Below, piece by piece: positions 9,078 through 14,452 of a DNA stretch of 64,000 bases. The notes under the pieces are model-generated. The model was given only the letters and a program-made list of their open reading frames with translations, was not told the DNA's origin and made no database searches. A program made the translations under genes and the position numbers. The stretch lies in assembly GCF_041929205.1 (NCBI RefSeq), contig NZ_JBHFNT010000054.1. One strand, written 5' to 3'. Within the stretch, counting starts at the first letter, position 1. The number at the start of each line of letters is the position of its first letter. The DNA is from Floridanema evergladense (GTDB lineage Bacteria; Cyanobacteriota; Cyanobacteriia; Cyanobacteriales; Aerosakkonemataceae).

Positions 9078-9827
9078 ATGTTAAACCTTACACCGACGGA
9101 AATTGAAACCTACCATCGCCAAATGATGCTTCCTAATTTTGGAGAAGCAGGACAACAAAAACTCCGCCAAGCGACTGTATTAGTCACAGGTGTAGGGGGA
9201 TTAGGCGGTACGGCGGCGCTATATTTGGCGGTGGCTGGAGTTGGTAGACTGATCCTAGTCCGGGGTGGCGAATTGCGCCAAGATGACATGAACCGTCAAA
9301 TTTTAATGACGGATGATTGGGTAGGAAAACCAAGAGTTATCAAAGCCAAGGAAACTCTTTCTGCTATTAATCCAAATGTAGAAATTGAGGCAATTCCTGA
9401 ATATGTCACTTCAGAAAATGTGGATTCTTTGGTATTACAAGCAGATATCGCTCTTGACTGCGCTCACAACTTTGAAGAACGGGATTTATTGAATGCTGCT
9501 TGTGTGCGTTGGCGTAAGCCAATGGTAGAGGCGGCGATGAATGGAATGGAGGCTTATTTAACCACAATTATTCCGGGAAAAACTCCTTGTTTATCTTGTA
9601 TTTTCCCCGAAAAACCTGATTGGGATCGCCGCAGTTTTGGTGTTTTAGGAGCAGTTTCGGGAACGTTAGCTTGTTTGACAGCCCTAGAAGCAATCAAGGT
9701 AATTACTGGTTTTGAAAAGCCTCTGTTATCTGAACTTTTGACGATGGATTTGGGAGGGCTAAATTTTGCCAAACGTCGCCCCTACCAAGATCCTCATTGT
9801 CCCGTTTGTGGCAATCATAGCCATTAG
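9078..9827 (+). CDS. hesA: HesA, E1/ThiF-MoeB family adenylyltransferase-like protein
   Basis: HesA is a nif-linked member of the ThiF/MoeB/E1 superfamily. Relatives activate the C-terminus of a small sulfur carrier by adenylation, so a role in metal-sulfur cofactor supply is likely but unproven. Visible are the nucleotide-binding loop VTGVGGLGGTAALYLA (residues about 35-50), the catalytic-region Asp in ALDCAHNFEERDLLN, and the two zinc CxxC pairs CLSC and CPVC. The 249 residues match the family. CAGGAG precedes the ATG. Confidence 0.92.
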   Translation: MLNLTPTEIETYHRQMMLPNFGEAGQQKLRQATVLVTGVGGLGGTAALYLAVAGVGRLILVRGGELRQDDMNRQILMTDDWVGKPRVIKAKETLSAINPNVEIEAIPEYVTSENVDSLVLQADIALDCAHNFEERDLLNAACVRWRKPMVEAAMNGMEAYLTTIIPGKTPCLSCIFPEKPDWDRRSFGVLGAVSGTLACLTALEAIKVITGFEKPLLSELLTMDLGGLNFAKRRPYQDPHCPVCGNHSH

Positions 9828-9833
9828 TTAGGA

Positions 9834-10014
9834 GATCCCCCCTAACCCCCCTTAAAAAGGGGGGAACCAGCGGAAGCTTTACTATTGACATCATTGAATT
9901 CAAATAACATTATTGAATTCAAAGTGCCCTTTTTTAAGGGGGAACCAGCGGAAACTTTGCTATTAACATTATTGAATTCAAAGTCCCCCTTTTTAAGGGG
10001 GATTTAGGGGGATC
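9834..10014. repeat. GATCCCCC-bounded composite inverted-repeat element, copy 1
   Basis: The element begins GATCCCCCCTAACCCCCC and ends with the inverse, GGGGGATTTAGGGGGATC. Internal units of the form ATTGAATTCAAAG and GGGGGAACCAGCGGAAAC are repeated two to three times. Related copies lie at 19258-19402 and 22579-22721. It separates hesA from hesB. Confidence 0.75.
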
Positions 10015-10083
10015 AAAAATGCTGGAACTCACTAGCAACTTACGTTAGTACACTTTCACCTACTATCATCTGAAGGAGATTTT

Positions 10084-10458
10084 ATGACCGTTATTTTGAC
10101 AGAAAAAGCAGCACTTCGTCTTCGCACTTTCTTAAGAGCTTCTAATGCAGAAGATCCAAGTGCGCCTCGGAAAGCTGTGAGATTAGGAGTAGGTGATGGT
10201 GGTTGCAGCGGTTACGAATATAAAATGAATATCACCAGCGAATCTGCACCTGATGATTTGGTATTTGAAGAAGACAAAGTGCTGTTTTACATTGACAAAG
10301 CAAGTGCGCCTTTGTTGGAAGGAATCCAAATTGATTTTGTTGATGGTTTAACTGAGTCTGGATTTAAGTTCAGCAATCCTAATGCAACAGATTCTTGTGG
10401 CTGTGGTAAGTCTTTTAAAGTGGGAGATTGCACTCCCGCAGGTACTTCTTGCAGTTAA
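10084..10458 (+). CDS. hesB: HesB, A-type iron-sulfur carrier (IscA family)
   Basis: This is an A-type Fe-S carrier of the HesB/IscA family, nif-linked, which would deliver clusters or iron to nitrogenase-related apoproteins. The three ligand Cys are Cys41 (GDGGCSGYEY) and Cys105 and Cys107 (DSCGCGKS). Unlike most IscA proteins it continues past the CGCG motif with a short tail carrying two more Cys (116 and 123). GAAGGAG lies seven bases before the ATG. The 124 residues suit nif-type HesB. Confidence 0.94.
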   Translation: MTVILTEKAALRLRTFLRASNAEDPSAPRKAVRLGVGDGGCSGYEYKMNITSESAPDDLVFEEDKVLFYIDKASAPLLEGIQIDFVDGLTESGFKFSNPNATDSCGCGKSFKVGDCTPAGTSCS

Positions 10459-10506
10459 CTAGATGTCCAGACTACTTGAATTGAAGAATTGTCCGAGGTT
10501 CCAAAA

Positions 10507-10821
10507 ATGGCTACTACCTACAAAGTACGTTTGATTAAAGGCAAAAAAAACAAGCCTCCCGAAATGGATGTAACAATTGAGGTCGATGAAGATACTTATA
10601 TTTTAGATGCGGCGGAAGAACAAGATATAGAGTTACCATCTTCTTGTAAATCTGGAAGTTGTTCTAGCTGTGTCGGTAAAATTGAGGAAGGTGAGGTTAA
10701 TCAAGAAGACCAAAACTTCTTGGATGATGAGCAAATAGAAAAGAAATTCGTGCTACTTTGTGTGGCTAAACCGCTCTCTGATTGTACGATTAAGACTCAT
10801 CAAGAAGCTTATCTTGTTTAA
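10507..10821 (+). CDS. fdxH: Plant-type [2Fe-2S] ferredoxin FdxH, nitrogenase electron donor
   Basis: FdxH is the nitrogenase-linked plant-type ferredoxin of cyanobacteria, passing electrons to NifH. Its [2Fe-2S] ligands are Cys47, Cys52, Cys55 (CKSGSCSSC) and Cys85 (LLCVAKP). The ATG at 10507 gives MATTYKVRLIKGKK and 104 residues; an upstream in-frame TTG would add six. Lys-rich stretches near residues 10-17 are typical of heterocyst FdxH and have been linked to binding NifH. The gene lies 48 bp after hesB and is followed by a hairpin. Confidence 0.94.
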   Translation: MATTYKVRLIKGKKNKPPEMDVTIEVDEDTYILDAAEEQDIELPSSCKSGSCSSCVGKIEEGEVNQEDQNFLDDEQIEKKFVLLCVAKPLSDCTIKTHQEAYLV

Positions 10822-10846
10822 AACTCTGTTCGCATTTTTTCTGGAT

Positions 10847-10888
10847 AGAAGTCGTAGTTCCTTCTGGAAATTCTACGGCTTCTAAAAT
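10847..10888 (+). terminator. Hairpin terminator candidate after fdxH
   Basis: AGAAGTCGTAG (10847-10857) pairs with CTACGGCTTCT (10873-10883) with one mismatch. A short T-rich stretch follows (CCCTTTTT). It may end the hesAB-fdxH transcript. Confidence 0.5.
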
Positions 10889-10924
10889 TCCCTTTTTAGA
10901 TTTGCGATCGCTCAATTCAGATAA

Positions 10925-11002
10925 GAGGAGGTGGAACCTCCTTTGTCCTCGTTCCCAGGTTGAACCTGGGAACGAAGAATAGAGGCTCTGCCTCTTGGTA
11001 CA
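10925..11002. repeat. Cluster of three small palindromes (REP-like)
   Basis: Three hairpins follow in series: GGAGGTGGAACCTCC (10927-10941), a 13-base perfect inverted repeat TCGTTCCCAGGTT/AACCTGGGAACGA around one base (10949-10975), and GAGGCTCTGCCTC. The arrangement looks like a dispersed cyanobacterial intergenic repeat. Confidence 0.6.
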
Positions 11003-11046
11003 AATCTAAAACAATACTGTCGCTTTGACATGGATGAAGGAATGAA

Positions 11047-11199
11047 ATGAGGAAACATTTTTGGTGGTATTTGTTAGCTAGTTTGGAAATATTGATTTAT
11101 TTACTCATTAGTGTTAATTTGACAAATCCATCAATCATACCTGTTAAATCTACTCTAATTTTCCGAGAAGTTTTACTTCCTTCAAGCATGGCACCCTAA
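11047..11199 (+). CDS. Possible 50-residue membrane protein
   Basis: An ATG follows a GAAGGA ribosome-type site (11036-11041) at five bases and opens a 50-codon frame ending TAA at 11197-11199. The product starts MRKHFWWYLLASLEILIYLL, one strongly hydrophobic helix of about 20 residues behind a basic N-terminus, then a polar tail ending SSMAP. I know no family for it. It sits between fdxH and an orphan gene at the end of the nif cluster. The good ribosome site favours it; the short length counts against certainty. Confidence 0.4.
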   Translation: MRKHFWWYLLASLEILIYLLISVNLTNPSIIPVKSTLIFREVLLPSSMAP

Positions 11200-11237
11200 A
11201 AATACTTACGCACTCTTGTCGGTTTTAACCCAATAAA

Positions 11238-11582
11238 ATGATTAGCGAAGAATACTTAGCTCATGAGTTTGCTAAGATAGTCGATCGAATGCACCCCAGA
11301 TTAGGAAAATTACTCCAAAGCTGCTATGTAAAAGTAGTCGAATTTTCCGTTAAAAGGCTAAAGAAACGATTTTATTATATTACTATATATTGTCCAGATA
11401 ACCTAATCCCGGAATTACAATCTGAGAAAAGTTTGCTCAAAGATATTGCCGAAAATATGGGATTAGTAGATGTAAGTTGTCTCAATGCTTCCAAGTTATT
11501 GCGCGATCCTTTATCTCAATTAAAGCAAGAAAATCCCCATTTATGGATGGAATTATACTGGATTGCCACACATTTTAAATAA
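11238..11582 (+). CDS. Uncharacterised 114-residue protein in the nif cluster
   Basis: I do not recognise this protein. It starts MISEEYLAHEFAKIVDRM, has a basic centre (VKRLKKRFYY) followed by a predicted strand, and ends KQENPHLWMELYWIATHFK. Two Cys are near the middle and two later. There is no signal peptide or clear membrane span. Codon use and A+T content look like its neighbours. It lies between fdxH and the feoA-like gene, so it may be a nif-cluster accessory protein, but the sequence alone does not show a function. Confidence 0.7.
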   Translation: MISEEYLAHEFAKIVDRMHPRLGKLLQSCYVKVVEFSVKRLKKRFYYITIYCPDNLIPELQSEKSLLKDIAENMGLVDVSCLNASKLLRDPLSQLKQENPHLWMELYWIATHFK

Positions 11583-11772
11583 TACTTAAATCACTCAAAT
11601 CTTGAGTTGATTTAGTAACTTATATGTTAGCCTATAGTTGTCATAATCAATCACATTTCTTCTAGCCCCTAACCATCTTTCAATCAAAATACTACTATTT
11701 TAGTTAAGTATTTTTGAGATTAGGAACAAGGGGTTTTTCTTATTCGTGAATTTAGTAAATACTTAGAAAATA

Positions 11773-11814
11773 GTAGTTTATATTACAAGCAGAATGAGCA
11801 ATTTCAATCATACT
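11773..11814 (+). promoter_or_regulatory. NtcA-type activated promoter upstream of feoA-like gene
   Basis: GTA-N8-TAC, the NtcA consensus, is found at 11773-11786 (GTAGTTTATATTAC). Twenty-two bases later is CATACT (11809-11814), a fair -10 box at the spacing reported for NtcA class II promoters. Predicted transcription would start near 11821, about 26 bases before the ATG. Confidence 0.5.
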
Positions 11815-11846
11815 AAGTTTTAGTTGTTGTTGATCTTTATGCGGTC

Positions 11847-12098
11847 ATGTTGAATCAAGGTTTTACCGTTTGTCTATCTTCACTAGAGTTGCTTGAACCT
11901 CATGAACAGGGTGTAGTAAGTAGTTTTCGTAATCTCAGCGAGACTACTATTCAAAAAGTTATAGCAATGGGAATTAAGTTGGGAAGTGTTGTTTCTCTGC
12001 AACAGCGTTACCCTACTTTTATTGTTAAAGTTGGCAATATTTCTATCGCACTGGATAAAGAAATTGCCCGTGCTATTGTTGTGCGGATTAATCAATAA
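11847..12098 (+). CDS. FeoA-domain iron protein
   Basis: This 83-residue protein is a FeoA-type SH3-like domain. FeoA proteins associate with the ferrous iron permease FeoB, but stand-alone members near cyanobacterial nif genes have no proven partner; no feoB is present in the window. Family features are the N-terminal SLSELL-like region (SLELLEPHEQGVV), the turn ETTIQKVIAMGIKLGSVVSL and the C-terminal GNISIALDKEIARAIVV. An NtcA-type promoter is predicted just upstream, consistent with iron handling for nitrogenase. Confidence 0.85.
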   Translation: MLNQGFTVCLSSLELLEPHEQGVVSSFRNLSETTIQKVIAMGIKLGSVVSLQQRYPTFIVKVGNISIALDKEIARAIVVRINQ

Positions 12099-12129
12099 TA
12101 AATTGCCAAAAAATCTGTAGGATAAAATC

Positions 12130-12171
12130 GCTGAGGTAGTTCTCAGCTAAAGACAAAAACTACTCTCAGCA
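12130..12171. terminator. Bidirectional terminator between feoA-like gene and mop
   Basis: CTGAGGTAGTT (12131-12141) pairs with AACTACTCTCAG (12158-12169), leaving one bulged base. It lies between convergent genes. Confidence 0.5.
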
Positions 12172-12180
12172 GTTGATATT

Positions 12181-12390
12181 TTAATCGACAGCTACCATCA
12201 CATCTGAGGATTTGATCACAGCATAAACTTCCTTACCTTCGGTAATTCCCAGGCTTTCAGCTGAAGCTTTGGTGATGATAGATGTTACTTCTACCCCAGG
12301 AGCAATTTCTACAACAATTTCTGTATTAACTGCACCCGGAATAAGCTGTTTGACTGTACCTTTCAGCGTGTTACGAGCACTAATTTTCAT
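12181..12390 (-). CDS. Molbindin (single Mop domain)
   Basis: This 69-residue protein is one Mop/TOBE domain of the kind that assembles into hexamers binding several molybdate ions for storage or buffering. Recognisable parts are MKISARNTLKGTVKQL, VNTEIVVEIAPGVEVTSIITKASAESLG and GKEVYAVIKSSDVMVAVD. AGGT lies eight bases before the ATG. It is downstream of the ribbon-helix-helix/Mop gene on the same strand and back to back with modA, so it belongs to the molybdenum region that supplies nitrogenase. Confidence 0.92.
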   Translation of the reverse strand: MKISARNTLKGTVKQLIPGAVNTEIVVEIAPGVEVTSIITKASAESLGITEGKEVYAVIKSSDVMVAVD

Positions 12391-12475
12391 TTTTTTACCT
12401 ATGGATAGATTTCTTGCTCAGTTATAGTAGCAGATTATTCACTACTTATTTAATAAAGTCAAGACTTGATAATAT

Positions 12476-12904
12476 TTATTGTTCTACTGCAATCATGACA
12501 TCTGAGGATTTTATTACGACGCAGACTTCTTTTCCAGGGGCGATCGCAAACCGTTCCACTGAAGATTTAGTAATTACAGATACAATTTCTACATTAGGGG
12601 CAATCTCTACAATTACTTCTGCGGTAATATCACCAATTAACACCTGTTTCACCTTACCTCTAATGTTGTTGCGGGCGCTAATTCCCAACACTTGATAGGT
12701 GGATGGAACTGTTGGTTTTTCCTGTATTACACTAGGAGAATTTTGGGAAACTTTTTGCCATTGTTGGGTTAAACTGCGAACTAACTCTCGCAATACTTCA
12801 GTTTTAGAGCGTTGAGATTCTTGGCAATACTGCTCTAATAGATTGCGCTCTTCTTCCGAAGATTGAAAAGTAATCCAACCTTGTTCTTTTCTAGGCATAG
12901 ACAT
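12476..12904 (-). CDS. Ribbon-helix-helix / Mop fusion, candidate molybdate-responsive regulator
   Basis: This 142-residue protein joins two known folds. Residues about 3-48 look like a ribbon-helix-helix DNA-binding domain: a strand GWITFQ, a helix SSEEERNLLEQYCQES, then RSKTEVLRELVRSL. After a linker (about 49-72), residues 73-142 are a Mop domain (LGISARNNIRGKVKQVL to VCVVIKSSDVMIAV) closely like the stand-alone Mop next door. The classic molybdate sensor ModE uses a winged helix with paired Mop domains, so this is a different architecture. A perfect palindrome over its likely promoter supports autoregulation. DNA binding is inferred, not shown. Confidence 0.8.
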   Translation of the reverse strand: MSMPRKEQGWITFQSSEEERNLLEQYCQESQRSKTEVLRELVRSLTQQWQKVSQNSPSVIQEKPTVPSTYQVLGISARNNIRGKVKQVLIGDITAEVIVEIAPNVEIVSVITKSSVERFAIAPGKEVCVVIKSSDVMIAVEQ

Positions 12905-12906
12905 TC

Positions 12907-12927
12907 ACCAACTTTGTTGGTATAGTA
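12907..12927 (-). promoter_or_regulatory. Palindromic operator and -10 box in the mop/modA divergent region
   Basis: ACCAAC-TTT-GTTGGT (12907-12921) is a perfect palindrome ending two bases upstream of the regulator's ATG. The minus-strand TACTAT (12922-12927) beside it is a good -10 box, so the palindrome would cover the transcription start. A further ACCAAT half-site lies at 12950-12955. Confidence 0.55.
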
Positions 12928-13012
12928 TTTTTATTCTTGGCTCGATCATACCAATCAGCCAGTCCTAATAGTCATTTAGGTGACATAGCCAAACAAACTT
13001 ATCTACTAAAAA

Positions 13013-13810
13013 ATGACCAAAAGACGTACTATTGCCTTTATTGGTTGGATTCTTGCTGCCTTAATTTTAGTAGTTGGCATCGGAGTGTGGAATCAAAAAC
13101 CGATCGCTGCTCAAGGTAACACCACAATCATAGTTTCTGCTGCGGCTAGTTTAAAAGATGCTTTGGACGAAATTAAGTCACTTTACCAAAAATCGAAACC
13201 AAACGTCACAGTTAATTACAACTTTGGTGCCTCCGGCGCGTTACTCCAACAAATCGAAAACGGTGCGCCTGCGGATGTATTCATTTCTGCCGCACAAAAG
13301 CAGATGAACGATCTACAACAAAAGAATCTGATTGTACCAGAAACCAGACGAAATTTGCTAACTAATACTGTTGTTTTAATTGCGCCGAAAAACTCCAATA
13401 CTGTTACCAATTTCAAAGGTTTAACATCTCCCAACGTCAAACGGATTGCGGTTGGTGAACCTCGCAGCGTACCAGTGGGACAATATACTGAAGAAATCTT
13501 TAAAAATTTGGGAATTTTAGAGCAGCTAAAACCCAAGTTTACTTATGGTAACAGCGTTCGTAACGTTCTAGCAGCAGTGGAAAGCGGAAACGCTGATGCG
13601 GGTGTTGTTTATGCTACAGATGCCAAGATATCCGATCGAGTAAAAGTGGTAGAAACTGCGGCTGCAAATCTGCATTCTCCAGTAGTTTATCCAATGGCAG
13701 TGCTAAAAAATAGTAAAAACGCAGCCGATGCTAAGGACTATGCTCAATTTTTGCAGAGTGCTAATGCCCGCAGTATCTTTACAAAGTACGGATTTGGTAT
13801 CGCTAAATAG
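13013..13810 (+). CDS. modA: Molybdate ABC transporter substrate-binding protein ModA
   Basis: ModA is the periplasmic molybdate-binding protein that feeds ModBC. A signal peptide is clear (residues 1-34: basic start MTKRRT, hydrophobic core, cleavage near PIAAQG). The mature start TTIIVSAAASLKDALDEI, then NFGASGALLQQIENGAPADVFISA, and AVGEPRSVPVGQY with GNSVRNVLAAVESGNADAGVVY are standard ModA segments. It heads a plus-strand operon with a cupin gene (13 bp later) and modBC, and diverges from the RHH-Mop gene with 108 bp between them. Confidence 0.96.
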   Translation: MTKRRTIAFIGWILAALILVVGIGVWNQKPIAAQGNTTIIVSAAASLKDALDEIKSLYQKSKPNVTVNYNFGASGALLQQIENGAPADVFISAAQKQMNDLQQKNLIVPETRRNLLTNTVVLIAPKNSNTVTNFKGLTSPNVKRIAVGEPRSVPVGQYTEEIFKNLGILEQLKPKFTYGNSVRNVLAAVESGNADAGVVYATDAKISDRVKVVETAAANLHSPVVYPMAVLKNSKNAADAKDYAQFLQSANARSIFTKYGFGIAK

Positions 13811-13823
13811 GGGTAAAAATTGA

Positions 13824-14435
13824 GTGAGCGCGACGGATTGGTTACTAAATGACAATGGCATCTGCCAAGCTTGTAAAGCTGTAAGAGAATGGGAATTATT
13901 GCGAGAAGAATATCGCTTTTACCGTTTTCTGACAGAAGTTGAAGATGCCATAATTCAAGCTTCAAACGAAAGCAGTTTATTACCAGAAATTCGTCGTTTA
14001 GTACGTCAGTTAATCCTCAATTCTTACTGGGTACAAACTCAATATTCAGAAGCTTCTCCCCAAACTGGTGTTTCGGTATTAATTTTGTACGATGAAATCG
14101 GTTTTCCTTTAACAGTGCAAACAGTTACTTTTGCTCCGGGTACGGTTTCCACGATTCACAATCACGGAACTTGGGGAGTAGTAGCAGTAATCAAAGGTAG
14201 AGAAAAAAATACCTTTTGGCGCAAAACAAATAGTGCGGAATTTCCCGATCGAATTGAGAAGGTAGGAGAAAAAATTTTAGAACCTGGGGATATTATTAGT
14301 TTTACACCGAATGCGATTCATAGTGTAGAAGCGATCGGCGACGAACCGACAATTACTTTTAATATTTACGGTGAAACTAATAGTAAAACTAGATTTGAGT
14401 ATGATTTGGAGACGGCAACGGCGAAGAAGTTTTGA
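13824..14435 (+). CDS. Cupin protein, cysteine dioxygenase-like, inside the mod operon
   Basis: This 203-residue protein resembles the bacterial cysteine dioxygenase/thiol dioxygenase branch of the cupins. The metal site pattern is visible: HNHGTWGVVAVIKG supplies the two His of the first cupin motif, without the usual Glu, as in thiol dioxygenases, and PNAIHSVEAIG supplies the third His. The N-terminal 80 residues are helical. A GTG start is used, since no earlier in-frame ATG exists; a GGGG lies upstream. It sits 13 bp after modA and 17 bp before modBC, so it is cotranscribed with molybdate uptake. The link to molybdenum is unexplained, and the substrate is unknown. Confidence 0.8.
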   Translation: MSATDWLLNDNGICQACKAVREWELLREEYRFYRFLTEVEDAIIQASNESSLLPEIRRLVRQLILNSYWVQTQYSEASPQTGVSVLILYDEIGFPLTVQTVTFAPGTVSTIHNHGTWGVVAVIKGREKNTFWRKTNSAEFPDRIEKVGEKILEPGDIISFTPNAIHSVEAIGDEPTITFNIYGETNSKTRFEYDLETATAKKF

Positions 14436-14452
14436 AATAGTATAAAGTAACG

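Noticed and set aside
10036..10070. Possible NtcA site upstream of hesB
   Set aside because: GTA and TAC are present but separated by ten bases instead of eight.
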